This document shows positions 9,679 to 19,461 of a stretch of 38,878 nucleotides of DNA, one piece after another; within the stretch, counting starts at the first letter, position 1; each line of letters begins with the position of its first letter. Position numbers and translations under genes: made by a program. Location: contig JAYFQW010000057.1 of NCBI GenBank assembly GCA_034926675.1, positions 1 to 38,878 of the forward strand. The letters run 5' to 3'. The notes below the pieces were generated by a model. The model was not told the DNA's origin and made no database searches. It worked only from the letters and a program-made list of their open reading frames with translations. This stretch comes from Clostridia bacterium (GTDB lineage: Bacteria > Bacillota > DTU025).

Positions 9679-12261
9679 GTGGCCCTTTTGCTGAATATCT
9701 TCAAGAGGATCTTCGACTCTAACCCGAGAGAATTGAGAGATCTGCAGGCCAAAGCTGATGCGGTTTCTGCCCTCGCTTCCGAGGCTGAACGCGCTTCCGA
9801 TGGTGAACTGGCTGAGCGGACCGGGGATTACCGGAGCAGGATTGAGAGGGGAGAAACCCTCGATTCTCTGTTGCCAGAGGCATTTGCGACCGCTCGTGAG
9901 GCCGCGCGACGCACCATAGGCCTGTACCCGTACGACGTACAGGTGATGGGCGGAGTAGTCCTTCACGAGGGGAAGATCGCGGAGATGAAGACCGGCGAGG
10001 GGAAGACCCTCGTCGCGACTATGCCGGCATACCTTAACGCCCTCACTGGAAAGGGCGTTCACATCGTTACAGTCAATGACTACCTGGCGAGGCGTGACCT
10101 GGAGTGGATGGGCCCAGTGTATCGGGCTCTCGGCCTTGATGTGGGAGTGATCGTGCACGACCTGGAAGGACCTGGCCGTCGCGAAGCCTACAGGCGCGAC
10201 ATCACCTTCGGCACCAACAATGAGTATGGTTTCGACTATCTCAGGGACAACATGGTCACGTCTATCGAGCAGCAGGTGCAGAGGGGCCACAACTACGCCA
10301 TCGTCGATGAGGTGGACTCGATACTGATCGACGAGGCCAGGACCCCCCTGATCATCTCCGGGCAGGCCGAGGAGTCCACCGAGAAGTACTTCGTCTTCGC
10401 CAGGATCGCAGATAGCCTCAAGTCGGAAGAGGACTACACCGTGGACGAGAAAGCCAACTCGGCGGCGCTCACCGAGGCGGGAGTCTCCCGAGTTGAGAGA
10501 TGGCTTGGTGTGGAGAACCTGTACGATGAACAGAACATCGAGCTTACTCACCACATCAACGCCGCGCTGCGGGCCAGGGCATTGATGAGGCGGGACCGGG
10601 ACTACATCGTGAAGGACAACGAGGTAATCATCGTCGATGAGTTCACAGGCAGGCTCATGTTCGGTAGGCGATACAGCGATGGTCTTCACCAGGCGATAGA
10701 GGCCAAGGAGAACGTGAAGGTGCAGAGGGAGAACCAGACCATGGCCACCATCACGTTTCAGAACTACTTCCGCATGTACCACAAGATCGGCGGCATGACT
10801 GGCACTGCAGCAACTGAGGAAACGGAGTTCATCAAGATCTACAACCTCAGTGTTGTTCAGGTGCCCACGGCCAAACCCATGATCAGGGTGGACCTCCCAG
10901 ATGTCGTGTACAAGACCGAGTCAGCGAAGTTCCGTGCAGTGGTGGATGAGATATGCGAGAGGCACGCAAATGGCCAGCCCGTGCTTGTAGGCACTGTGTC
11001 GATTGAGAAATCCGAAAGAGTCTCGGATATGCTCTCGCGCAGAGGCGTAGATCATCAGGTGCTGAATGCGAAGCACCACGAGAGAGAGGCTGAGATCATC
11101 AAACTTGCCGGTCAACCAGGAGCGGTGACCATCGCTACCAACATGGCTGGGCGCGGAACCGACATTGTGCTCGGTGAGGGAGTAGCGAAAGGCGGTGGGC
11201 TCCATGTGATCGGCACTGAGAGGCATGAGAGCCGGAGAATCGACAACCAGCTCCGCGGCAGATCAGGCCGGCAGGGAGACCCAGGTTCCTCCAGGTTCTA
11301 CGTCTCGCTCGAGGATGATCTGATGCGTCTGTTTGGCGGGGACTTCATATCCAACCTGATGAACCGACTGGGTTGGAGTGAGGACGAGCCGATCGAGCAC
11401 CCTCAACTCACTCGGGCCATAGAGAATGCCCAGAGGAAGGTCGAGGGCAGGAACTTCGAAATCCGCCGCCAGGTGCTTGAGTACGATGACGTCATGAACA
11501 AGCAGCGGGAAGCCATATATTCGAGGCGTTCCGCGATCCTTGAAGGCACCGATCTGCGAGCGCAGGCCCTCGAACTGCTGGCTGCTACGGCCGAAGGCAT
11601 GGCGCGGGCACATGCAGATGAGAAACTCAAGCAGGGGGAGTGGGATCTTGCAGGGCTCTCGGTCGAGATCGCAGGCCTGCTCAGTACGGGCGGCAAACCC
11701 GAGCTCTCGCAGTTCCTGACTGGCTCCTGGGCGGATCTCCGCGATGGAGTGCTCTCCCTTCTCACCGAGGCCTACGAGCAGAAGGAGGCCGTCATAGGGC
11801 CGGAGCGCCTTCGAGAGCTGGAAAGGGCCATAATGCTCTACATGATCGACTCCAAGTGGGTGGATCATCTTCAGGGCATGGACGTCCTGCGAGAGGGCAT
11901 CGGCCTGAGAGCGTACGGGCAGATGGATCCTCTCGTGGAATACAAGAAAGAGTCGTTCCTAATGTTCAATGACCTACTTACGAGCATTGGTGAGGATTTC
12001 GTAAGGTATGTGCTTAGGATACAGGTCCGCCTGGAGCAGGAAGGCGGAGAGCACGCCGAAGGGGTTGGCCAGAGCGAGGGGCGTGTGCGCACTGATGCGG
12101 CCGCGCCGAAACACCCGCGGTGCTCTATGCACATCAACAGGGACGAGGGCAGGTCTTCAAAACAGCCTGTGAGGAAGGCAGATCAAAAGGTGGGCCGGAA
12201 CGATCCGTGCCCGTGCGGAAGTGGCAAGAAGTATAAGAAGTGCTGCGGAGCCGGGAAGTAG
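9679..12261 (+). CDS. secA: Preprotein translocase ATPase SecA
   Basis: Motor ATPase of the Sec pathway, pushing unfolded preproteins through SecYEG. At 860 residues it has full family length. Motifs in order: Walker [10 protein letters not shown]; Walker [17 protein letters not shown]; preprotein-binding and HelD regions; [22 protein letters not shown]; and a C-terminal zinc-binding tail [13 protein letters not shown], which binds SecB or ribosomes in other bacteria. Two starts are possible. The GTG at 9679 directly follows the upstream stop. A TTG at 9688 (giving [10 protein letters not shown]) has GTGAGGTGG spaced better and matches usual SecA N-termini. prfB follows after 46 bases. Confidence 0.97.
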   Translation: MALLLNIFKRIFDSNPRELRDLQAKADAVSALASEAERASDGELAERTGDYRSRIERGETLDSLLPEAFATAREAARRTIGLYPYDVQVMGGVVLHEGKIAEMKTGEGKTLVATMPAYLNALTGKGVHIVTVNDYLARRDLEWMGPVYRALGLDVGVIVHDLEGPGRREAYRRDITFGTNNEYGFDYLRDNMVTSIEQQVQRGHNYAIVDEVDSILIDEARTPLIISGQAEESTEKYFVFARIADSLKSEEDYTVDEKANSAALTEAGVSRVERWLGVENLYDEQNIELTHHINAALRARALMRRDRDYIVKDNEVIIVDEFTGRLMFGRRYSDGLHQAIEAKENVKVQRENQTMATITFQNYFRMYHKIGGMTGTAATEETEFIKIYNLSVVQVPTAKPMIRVDLPDVVYKTESAKFRAVVDEICERHANGQPVLVGTVSIEKSERVSDMLSRRGVDHQVLNAKHHEREAEIIKLAGQPGAVTIATNMAGRGTDIVLGEGVAKGGGLHVIGTERHESRRIDNQLRGRSGRQGDPGSSRFYVSLEDDLMRLFGGDFISNLMNRLGWSEDEPIEHPQLTRAIENAQRKVEGRNFEIRRQVLEYDDVMNKQREAIYSRRSAILEGTDLRAQALELLAATAEGMARAHADEKLKQGEWDLAGLSVEIAGLLSTGGKPELSQFLTGSWADLRDGVLSLLTEAYEQKEAVIGPERLRELERAIMLYMIDSKWVDHLQGMDVLREGIGLRAYGQMDPLVEYKKESFLMFNDLLTSIGEDFVRYVLRIQVRLEQEGGEHAEGVGQSEGRVRTDAAAPKHPRCSMHINRDEGRSSKQPVRKADQKVGRNDPCPCGSGKKYKKCCGAGK

Positions 12262-12307
12262 CCGGGGCCAGCGGGGCATCTGCATAGCACTAGAGGGGGA
12301 TTAGCCG

Positions 12308-13430
12308 ATGAGAGCAGAGCTTGATCAGGCGTTGGCTGCGATGGAGGCCAGAATAGACGAAATGAGGGCCTATCTTTGACGTAGCGGGCAAGCGAGCCCG
12401 GCTAGGGGAATACGAGGCGAAAGCTGCGGAGCCAGGGATATGGGATGACCGTGATCGTGCGCAGGCGCTGATGCAGAAGATATCGACCCTGCAGGCGGGG
12501 ATCGGGAAGTTCCAATCAATTCTAGGCCATCTTGAGGACGCGCGCGCTCTCGCGGAGCTTGCCGATGAAGAGGACGACGCAGACGCGATCAGGGAGTGCT
12601 TCGATCGTCTTCGTGAGCTTGACCAAGCAGTCGGTGTGATTGAGCTTGAGAACCTGCTCTCCGGACCCTATGACTCTTCCAACGCGATCATGGCCATTCA
12701 TCCGGGGGCAGGCGGAACCGAGAGTCAGGATTGGGCGGAGATGCTGCTCAGGATGTACACGAGATGGGCGGAGCGGAGTAGGTATCGGGTGGAACTCGTG
12801 GACCTGCTCCCCGGCGAGGAGGCAGGGATCAAGAGCGCCACAATGATCGTGTCGGGCGAGAACGCCTTCGGTTACCTCAAGACGGAGAAAGGCGTGCATA
12901 GGCTCGTTCGGATCTCGCCTTTCGATGCCTCGGCAAGGAGGCACACTTCGTTCGCGTCGGTCGATGTAGTGCCTGAGATGGGAGAAGGCGAGATCGACAT
13001 CGACCCGATGGATCTGAAGATCGATACTTATCGATCAGGCGGCGCAGGTGGGCAGCACGTGAACAAGACCGACAGCGCAGTGAGGATCACCCACATCCCC
13101 ACCGGCATTATCGTGCAGTGTCAGAACGAGAGGTCGCAGCACAGCAACAAGGAGACGGCCATGAAGATCCTCAGGGCGAGACTCGGCGAGAAGCAGCGGC
13201 AGGATCAGGAGAAGGAACTGTCGGCCATCCGCGGTGAACAGCACGAGATCGCCTGGGGCAGTCAGATCAGGTCTTACGTATTCCAGCCCTACACAATGGT
13301 CAAGGATCACAGGACCGATGCTGAGACCGGGAACGTTGGCGCTGTGATGGATGGGGCCATCGATCAGTTTATAGAGGCCCAGCTCAGAGCCTCCGCTGCA
13401 GCGGCCTCTGCAAGCAGGAACCGAGAATGA
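12308..13430 (+). CDS. prfB: Peptide chain release factor 2 with programmed +1 frameshift
   Basis: RF2 recognises UGA and UAA stop codons and triggers peptide release. The gene is in two frames. A 23-codon first part starts at ATG 12308 (AGAGGGGG upstream) and ends at an in-frame TGA at 12377-12379. The second part resumes at 12378 in the +1 frame as DVAGKRARLGEYEAKAAEPG and runs to 13430, giving about 373 residues. RF2 hallmarks are present: the stop-recognition tripeptide in RISPFDASA and the catalytic GGQ in GGAGGQHVNKTDSAV. Starting at the internal ATG 12471 would remove the conserved N-terminal helices, so that start is rejected. Level of RF2 is presumably autoregulated through the frameshift. 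Confidence 0.97.
12364..12380 (+). promoter_or_regulatory. prfB programmed +1 frameshift site
   Basis: The bases TGAGGGCCTATCTTTGAC contain the conserved RF2 signal: a Shine-Dalgarno-like GAGGG, then TAT CTT TGA C. The ribosome slips +1 on CTT when RF2 is scarce, reading GAC instead of terminating at TGA. The upstream element is GAGGGCC rather than the commoner AGGGGG. Confidence 0.93.
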
Positions 13431-13435
13431 GGTGA

Positions 13436-15484
13436 ATGGCATTGACAGTCTCTGTTCCGGTCAACCGGAGAGATCCGTGGACTGTCTGGTGGCTCCTGGC
13501 TCTGGTATTAGTGGCATCAGCTGCCTCCGCGTGGATCAGTTGGAAACGCCATGTGGTCGAGGACGCGAACGCCGCGGTTGAGCTCTGCATGGACTACAGA
13601 GAGGGCATGGCGTTCGCGAGGAAGGTGGGGATTCCGAAGAACCAGTACCTGCAGGATATAAGGCAGGCTGGTATAGTGTCCGTGGCGGTGGATGAGGACA
13701 CCCTGGGGACCTTGGAATCCGAAGGAGAGGCAACACTGATCCGCGGCACTGATGTGGCCGAGCAAGCCGCGCTGGAGGGCCACACAGGGATCATGCAGGC
13801 CGCTCTCTCCCAAAAGGGATTTGCGCCTTCCGATACTCTTGTTGTGCCCGGAAGCCCCAGTGTCGCTGCTTTCCTCTCCGATCGTCTGGCTGCGCGAGCC
13901 CACGGAGGACCTACAGTGAAGATCATCAAGTCCGGTCAGAACTCCGCCTTCTTGATAGGTCTTCAGGTGGACGAAGCTCGTTCGCTTAACCTAGGTGTGC
14001 GGCCGGCCACTCTTGACTCGATACACCAAGCAGGTCTGACGGCGGTGCTGAGGATATCCAACTTCGTTGGCGTATCTGAGGGATGGATAGACACCGTCAT
14101 CCCCAAGTCCCACCCTGATTCCCCGGTTAGCACTGTCATCTTCAGTGGAACAGATGTCCTGGGTTATCCTGGCCTCGTGCCTGCTGTGGCACATGCTCTG
14201 ATGTGCAGCGGAACGAGGTACGGGGACATCGAGTTCCAACAGCAGGCAGGCGGTGCGGAGCTGGCGTCATTGCTCAGCTTCGGTTTGGTCCGCGTGCACA
14301 GCATCACCAGAGGGGAAATGGATAGGGGCATATCGCCTCAGACAATGCAGGATAGGTTTGTTAGGGCTGTCAGAGAGCGCAACATTCGCATCCTGTACAT
14401 GCGCCCCATCACCAAACCTGTGGACGAGCGCCCTCTGGCAGTGGTGAACCAGGCTTACATTGAGGATGTGGCCAAAGCCGTTCAGGGAGCAGGCTTCAGG
14501 CTCGGTTCGGCAGCGCCTATGGGACAAGCAGATCCGGGTCTTTTGCTTACCCTCATTGTAGCTGCCGGAGTGGCCGCTGGATGTGTGATGCTGCTGAATG
14601 CGGTGTGGGATGTTCCTTTCCCGATTTCCGCTGGTTTGGTGGCAGTCGGAGCGGCAGGGTTCGCAGCATTATGGGCCATGGGCCGCCCGGCGCTGGCGCG
14701 CCAGGCAGCAGCCTTGGCATCAGCCATTGCTTTCCCCTCTTTGGCAGGGTTCGTGCTGCTTCGTCCGGCAAGCGATGGAGATGATGCGGGGAAGCTGGGA
14801 TCAGCCTGGGCAAGGAGTGCAATCTCCCGGTTCCTGATTGCATCTGCTTTGTCACTGGCAGGTGGGTTGATGCTGGCAGCGTGCCTCACGAGTTTGGTGT
14901 TCATGGTCAAGGTCAAGCAGTTCATCGGCGTGAAACTCATGCATGTCGTGCCCATTCTCTTCCTGGCCCTCGCATACTGGAAGTACTATGCACGCAGAGG
15001 CAACGAGTCGTTCCTCGCCTCCGCTTCCAGGCTCGGCGTGTCTCCCATACTGGTATGGCACGCCGCTGTCATCGCGATCATCGGTGTTGCAGGGCTGATC
15101 TACATTGCCAGGACTGGAAACACGTCCACAGTCGGCGTCGGCGTCTCTTCGGGCGAACAGCTGATGAGGGCTGCCCTGGAGAGGATACTGCCGGTGAGGC
15201 CGCGGACCAAAGAATTCCTTCTCGGGCATCCCGCATTCATACTTGCTGCTGCGCTGGCCGTAACTGGCGATAGGACGCTCCTTCTCCCAGTCGCAGTGAT
15301 CGGGCTGATAGGCCAGATCTCGGTCGCGAACACCTTCGCCCATGTCCACACGCCCATATGGGTGAGCCTCGTTCGAGTGCTCCTAGGAATGGGTTTCGGC
15401 GTTGTGATCGGGCTTGCGGGAACTGCCGTGTGGAGAATTCTCGTCGGCATCATCAGGCGGAAGGCGAGGTCAGTGCCTAGATAG
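13436..15484 (+). CDS. DUF5693 family membrane protein
   Basis: Probable DUF5693 protein (682 residues), a family I recall next to csaB genes in Bacillota and whose biochemical role is unknown to me. One membrane segment lies near residues 17-37. A soluble, presumably extracytoplasmic, region of about 330 residues follows. From about residue 365 to the end there are roughly eight or more hydrophobic segments. The ATG at 13436 lies only 1 base after GAGGTG. A TTG at 13442 (MTVSVPVNRRD) has better spacing and may be the real start. It follows prfB by 5 bases and precedes the CsaB fusion, consistent with a job in envelope polymer export or modification (inference from neighbours). Confidence 0.7.
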   Translation: MALTVSVPVNRRDPWTVWWLLALVLVASAASAWISWKRHVVEDANAAVELCMDYREGMAFARKVGIPKNQYLQDIRQAGIVSVAVDEDTLGTLESEGEATLIRGTDVAEQAALEGHTGIMQAALSQKGFAPSDTLVVPGSPSVAAFLSDRLAARAHGGPTVKIIKSGQNSAFLIGLQVDEARSLNLGVRPATLDSIHQAGLTAVLRISNFVGVSEGWIDTVIPKSHPDSPVSTVIFSGTDVLGYPGLVPAVAHALMCSGTRYGDIEFQQQAGGAELASLLSFGLVRVHSITRGEMDRGISPQTMQDRFVRAVRERNIRILYMRPITKPVDERPLAVVNQAYIEDVAKAVQGAGFRLGSAAPMGQADPGLLLTLIVAAGVAAGCVMLLNAVWDVPFPISAGLVAVGAAGFAALWAMGRPALARQAAALASAIAFPSLAGFVLLRPASDGDDAGKLGSAWARSAISRFLIASALSLAGGLMLAACLTSLVFMVKVKQFIGVKLMHVVPILFLALAYWKYYARRGNESFLASASRLGVSPILVWHAAVIAIIGVAGLIYIARTGNTSTVGVGVSSGEQLMRAALERILPVRPRTKEFLLGHPAFILAAALAVTGDRTLLLPVAVIGLIGQISVANTFAHVHTPIWVSLVRVLLGMGFGVVIGLAGTAVWRILVGIIRRKARSVPR

Positions 15485-15609
15485 CAGGGGGAATCGGCCA
15501 CGGCGCAACTTTGGGGTCGCGGCACGATGTGGGTGGCTGCTTCGCGTGAATGGACGTCAATCGATGCACAGATACCGAGAGACTATACGGAATCGGGGTG
15601 GGGTTGGGA

Positions 15610-17535
15610 ATGCGCGTTCTGGTTTCCGGATACCATGGCATGGGAAACCTCGGCGATGAGGCAGTCCTGGCCGCATTCCTGCAGCACCTCGCGGAGATTG
15701 ATCCGCACGCCGAGTGCACTGTGCTATCGGGTGATCCTGATAGCACCAGGAAGGCCTTCGGAGTCAGCGCGGTTCCCAGGACGTCCCTTCCAGCCATAAT
15801 CAGGGAGATACGCCGTGCAGACATCCTAGTGAGTGGAGGCGGGAGCCTTTTGCAGGATGTGACCGGCGCGCTCTCGGTCCCATACTACCTTGGGATCATC
15901 ACCTTGGCGAGGTTATCTGGCAGGCCAGCATCTGTGTATGCACAGGGGATTGGCCCGCTGAATTCCGGGTTCTCGCGGCTCTTGGTCAGGCAGGTGATGT
16001 CGTGGGCGTCTGTGATAACGCTTAGAGATCAGGGCTCCTGCGATCTCCTTCGGCGGCTCGGACATGTGAGGCCGGAACCAGCACTCGTGACTGACCCGGC
16101 GTTTGCTCTCCGACCGGCGCAGGGCTGCTCATTGCCTGCAGAGTGGACCGAATCACGTGAGGCTTCCGGCAGGCCTGTCGTTGTGTTCTGCTTCAGGCCA
16201 TGGCCTTCCGTTGATGGAAGAGAAGCCGAGCTTGCTGCGTGTGTGGACAGAATATCATCTGAGCTCGGAGTTTGTCCTGTGTTCCTGGCGTTCCAACCTG
16301 GCGTCGATCTGCCGCTCGCCCGCAGGATCGCTGGACTGATGAAGGTGAGTTCGGGACCTCCGGCTGTCATAGGGTGTGGTATTCCACCTCAGCAGGTTCT
16401 GGCCATGATTGCCCAGGCGGAGCTGGTTGTCGGAATGAGGCTCCATTCCCTGGTGTTTGCAGCCGCAGCTGGCGTTCCGTTCGTGGCCATCGACTATGAT
16501 CCCAAGGTGAGGGCCGTCAGCGAGCGGGTTGGGAATCCTAACGTAGCGCCGGCCAATGCCTCAGGCGATGAGCTGTTCCGCGTGGTGTCGCTGGCATGGG
16601 CTGACCGGGCCCGCATCAGGCAGTTGCTCTCGGAGATTCGGCCCGAACTTGAGCGCGAAGGACGGCAGGGGGCGGAGCTTGCCTTGGCGCCTGTCATGGG
16701 TAAGGCAAGGGAATCCCGTGTGGAGAAGGATGGCAGGAAGGATGCACGCCAAGGAGATGCAGATGCACGCAGGGCCGTTCTTCTGGGAGTGCCGGTGGAC
16801 TGCGTCGATATGGATGAGGCCGTGGCCCGGTGCATGAGGCTTGCGGAATCTGGGGAAGGCGGCCACGTTGTGACGCTGAACCCAGAGATGACTCTGGCAT
16901 CAGGACGTGATGAGGCGCTCATGGAGGCAATTCGCGGCGCAGATCTGGTGGCGCCGGATGGGATAGGAGTCGTGTTGGGGCTGAAACTGACGGGGTCGAA
17001 ACCCAGAGGCAGGGTGGCCGGCATAGAGCTTGCCACGCGCCTGATGCAAGCTGGGGCTCTGGGCGTTTCCGGGCCGGATGCAGATGCACGTGTGGGGCTC
17101 AGGTTCTTTTTCGTCGGCGCCAAGCCCGGCGTGGCCGAGCAGGCAGCCGAGAAGATGCGGGAGGCCAACCCGGGCCTTTCGATTGTCGGCACGCACCACG
17201 GCTACTTCCAGGATTCCAGTGAAGACACAGTGCTGCACATGATCTCGGCAGCGCATCCCGACGTAGTGTTCGTAGCAATGGGAGCGGGAAAACAGGAGAA
17301 ATGGATTGCAAAGGCGCGACACGCTGCGCCGGCTGCTGTATGGATTGGAGTTGGGGGGTCCCTTGATGTTCTGTCGGGGAACACGAAGCGGGCTCCTGTG
17401 GTGTTCCGCAAGCTTGGCCTTGAGTGGCTTTATCGCCTCGTAACCGAGCCTAGCAGGGCCAAGCGCATGACTGCGCTTCCTGTGTTCATGTTGGCAGCGA
17501 TCGGCGAGGCGTTTCGCAAGGGTAGGAGGGACTGA
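15610..17535 (+). CDS. csaB: Fusion: CsaB-type pyruvyl transferase + WecG/TagA/CpsF glycosyltransferase
   Basis: Two enzymes in one chain of about 641 residues. Residues 1 to about 345 are a polysaccharide pyruvyl transferase like CsaB (start MRVLVSGYHGMGNLGDEA; GMRLHSLVFAAAAGVPF), which adds pyruvate ketals to secondary wall polymer so SLH-domain proteins can bind. A charged linker of about 40 residues follows. Residues 387-641 are a WecG/TagA/CpsF glycosyltransferase (RRAVLLGVPVDCVDMDEA, VTLNPEM, APDGIGVVLGLKL, VAMGAGKQEKWI), a family that transfers N-acetylmannosaminyl-type sugars to lipid-linked glycan. The ATG at 15610 matches usual CsaB starts and has GGGGTGGGG upstream. GTG 15598 and ATG 15550 are alternatives. 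Its stop overlaps the next start (TGATG). Confidence 0.85.
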   Translation: MRVLVSGYHGMGNLGDEAVLAAFLQHLAEIDPHAECTVLSGDPDSTRKAFGVSAVPRTSLPAIIREIRRADILVSGGGSLLQDVTGALSVPYYLGIITLARLSGRPASVYAQGIGPLNSGFSRLLVRQVMSWASVITLRDQGSCDLLRRLGHVRPEPALVTDPAFALRPAQGCSLPAEWTESREASGRPVVVFCFRPWPSVDGREAELAACVDRISSELGVCPVFLAFQPGVDLPLARRIAGLMKVSSGPPAVIGCGIPPQQVLAMIAQAELVVGMRLHSLVFAAAAGVPFVAIDYDPKVRAVSERVGNPNVAPANASGDELFRVVSLAWADRARIRQLLSEIRPELEREGRQGAELALAPVMGKARESRVEKDGRKDARQGDADARRAVLLGVPVDCVDMDEAVARCMRLAESGEGGHVVTLNPEMTLASGRDEALMEAIRGADLVAPDGIGVVLGLKLTGSKPRGRVAGIELATRLMQAGALGVSGPDADARVGLRFFFVGAKPGVAEQAAEKMREANPGLSIVGTHHGYFQDSSEDTVLHMISAAHPDVVFVAMGAGKQEKWIAKARHAAPAAVWIGVGGSLDVLSGNTKRAPVVFRKLGLEWLYRLVTEPSRAKRMTALPVFMLAAIGEAFRKGRRD

Positions 17536-18392
17536 TGTCATTGAGAAGAGAGACCCTCTCACGCCCCGAGGAGATATCGGCGGTGGCGCGGGAGATTCGC
17601 AAACATGTGATCAGGATGACGGGAGAAGCAGGCTCAGGGCACCCGGGCGGGTCGCTATCAGCTGCAGATATCCTCTCGGTGCTGTACTTCAACGAGATGC
17701 GAATAAGGCCTGATGACCCACACTGGCCTGAAAGGGATAGGTTCGTGCTCTCAAAGGGCCACGCGGCGCCTGCACTCTATGCGGCGCTCGCGGAGGCAGG
17801 ATACTTCCCGCGGGAGGACCTCGCAGGGCTCAGGCAGCTCGGCTCCCATCTTCAGGGCCACCCGGACATGAGAGGCACTCCGGGTGTGGAAATGTCCACC
17901 GGCTCCCTCGGACAGGGCTTCTCGGCCTCGTGCGGAATGGCCATTTCCGCCAAGATCGACGGGGCGGATTGGCGAGTATACGTAATGCTCGGAGATGGAG
18001 AACTCGAGGAGGGGCAGGTGTGGGAGGCTGCCATGACGGCGGCTCACAGGAAGCTCGACAACCTCACTGCCTTTGTGGACTGGAACGGGCTGCAGATAGA
18101 CGGCCCCATCGCAGAGGTGAAGTCGATCAACAGGATAGGCGAGCGGTTTGCAGCATTCGGCTGGCATGTGATCGAGATAGACGGACACGACATTCGCGCC
18201 ATCATGGGTGCGCTCTCGGAGGCGCGAGCGACTCGGGGAATGCCCACCGTGATAGTGGCCAAGACCGTGAAAGGCAAGGGTGTGTCTTTCATGGAGAATC
18301 AGGTAGGCTGGCATGGGACTGCCCCAAAACCTGAGCAGGTCGAGGCGGCCCTCGCAGAGCTTAACGCTTCCGCAAAGGTAGGTGAGGCGTAA
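17535..18392 (+). CDS. Transketolase, N-terminal (thiamine diphosphate-binding) subunit
   Basis: First half of a split transketolase (285 residues), exchanging two-carbon units in the non-oxidative pentose phosphate pathway. Features: GSGHPGGSLSAADIL, GHAAPALYAAL, STGSLGQGFSASCGMA, and the ThDP/Mg motif GDGELEEGQVWEAAMTAAH followed by NLTAFVDWNGLQ. The ATG overlaps the stop of the upstream fusion gene by one base and has GGAGG just before it. The stop overlaps the start of the C-terminal half (TAATG), so the two subunits should be made in equal amounts. Confidence 0.94.
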   Translation: MSLRRETLSRPEEISAVAREIRKHVIRMTGEAGSGHPGGSLSAADILSVLYFNEMRIRPDDPHWPERDRFVLSKGHAAPALYAALAEAGYFPREDLAGLRQLGSHLQGHPDMRGTPGVEMSTGSLGQGFSASCGMAISAKIDGADWRVYVMLGDGELEEGQVWEAAMTAAHRKLDNLTAFVDWNGLQIDGPIAEVKSINRIGERFAAFGWHVIEIDGHDIRAIMGALSEARATRGMPTVIVAKTVKGKGVSFMENQVGWHGTAPKPEQVEAALAELNASAKVGEA

Positions 18393-19336
18393 TGGCTGAG
18401 ATGATCGCTACTAGGGCGGCCTACGGCCGTGCGCTTTTGGACCTGGGCGCGAGGAACCCGAATGTGGTGGTTCTGGATGCAGATCTCTCGAAATCCACGA
18501 TGACTTTCGAGTTTGCGAAGAGGTTCCCCGAGCGCTTCATCCAGATGGGCATCGCAGAGCAGGATTTGATGGGTACGGCGGCCGGAATCGCGACCACCGG
18601 CAAGATCGCCTTCGCCAGCACCTTTGCGATTTTCGCAACCGGCCGAGCATTTGAACAGGTGCGAAACGGCATATGCTATCCTGGGTTGAATGTGAAGATA
18701 TGCGCAACACATGCTGGACTCACTGTGGGTGAGGATGGGGCATCACACCAGTCTATTGAGGATATCGCCCTGATGCGCGCTGTGCCCAAGATGACTGTGG
18801 TGGTTCCCTCAGATGCCGTTCAGACTGCATGGGCAGTGAACACCGCGGCTGCGACAGATGGCCCGTTCTACATCAGACTGGGCAGAGCGCCCTCGCCTGC
18901 GATATACCAGCCGGACCATGAGTTCCATCTGGGTAAGGCGGAACGGCTTCGCGATGGCCGTGATGTGACTTTGATCGCCTGCGGCTACATGACCCCGAGG
19001 GCGCTTGCCGCGGCTGATCTCCTGGCAGGCCGGGGCATATCGGCACGAGTCATCGACATGGCCACCATCAAACCCTTGGACGAGGCGGCTGTTGCGGAAG
19101 CTGCGGCAGAGACGGGCGCGATAGTCACAGTCGAGGAGCATTCGATAATCGGCGGGTTGGGCGGAGCAGTATGCGAATGCGTGTGCAATTCCGTGCCTGT
19201 GCCAGTGGTCAGGGTTGGGGTCCGCGATATGTTCGGCAAATCGGGAAAGCCCGAGGCGCTGCTATCGCACTTCGGCCTTACGGCAGAGGATATCGCAAGT
19301 GCGGCTCAGGCTGCAGTCACTCGTTCCCACAGATAG
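18392..19336 (+). CDS. Transketolase, C-terminal (pyrimidine-binding) subunit
   Basis: Second half of the split transketolase (314 residues): pyrimidine-binding domain followed by the transketolase C-terminal domain. Diagnostic stretches are VLDADLSKSTMTFEFAKRFP, MGIAEQDLMGTAAGIAT (with the Glu that activates ThDP), HAGLTVGEDGASHQ and VEEHSIIGGLGGAV. It partners with the gene ending at 18392. Split transketolases are common in Bacillota and archaea. A related 1-deoxyxylulose-5-phosphate-like reaction cannot be excluded from sequence alone but is less likely. Confidence 0.94.
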   Translation: MAEMIATRAAYGRALLDLGARNPNVVVLDADLSKSTMTFEFAKRFPERFIQMGIAEQDLMGTAAGIATTGKIAFASTFAIFATGRAFEQVRNGICYPGLNVKICATHAGLTVGEDGASHQSIEDIALMRAVPKMTVVVPSDAVQTAWAVNTAAATDGPFYIRLGRAPSPAIYQPDHEFHLGKAERLRDGRDVTLIACGYMTPRALAAADLLAGRGISARVIDMATIKPLDEAAVAEAAAETGAIVTVEEHSIIGGLGGAVCECVCNSVPVPVVRVGVRDMFGKSGKPEALLSHFGLTAEDIASAAQAAVTRSHR

Positions 19337-19412
19337 AGCTGGTTTGCCACGTTTTCCAGCCGATTGCGGCAGGAATCCGAGGGATGTGAGAAGAAGTACC
19401 GCAGGTGAAAGT

Positions 19413-19440
19413 GCAGGGTAAAGCCTTCGGCTTTGCCTGC
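19413..19440 (+). other. RNA hairpin in the tkt-ftsE gap
   Basis: The 125-base gap between the transketolase and ftsE holds a near-perfect stem of about 12 bp (GCA-GGTAAAGCC paired with GGCTTTGCC-TGC, one bulge, one G-T pair) with a TTC loop. No T-tract follows, so it is not a standard terminator. It sits 22 bases before the ftsE start and could influence ftsE translation or be the end of a processed transcript. Confidence 0.4.
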
Positions 19441-19461
19441 CGTGCGGGAGCGTAGATCTAG

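Noticed and set aside
9610-10782. 390-codon open frame antisense to secA
   Set aside because: It mirrors secA codons, has no family motifs and no plausible start site; secA is unmistakable.
12471-13430. prfB starting at the internal ATG 12471
   Set aside because: The classic RF2 frameshift site and N-terminal sequence lie upstream, from 12308.
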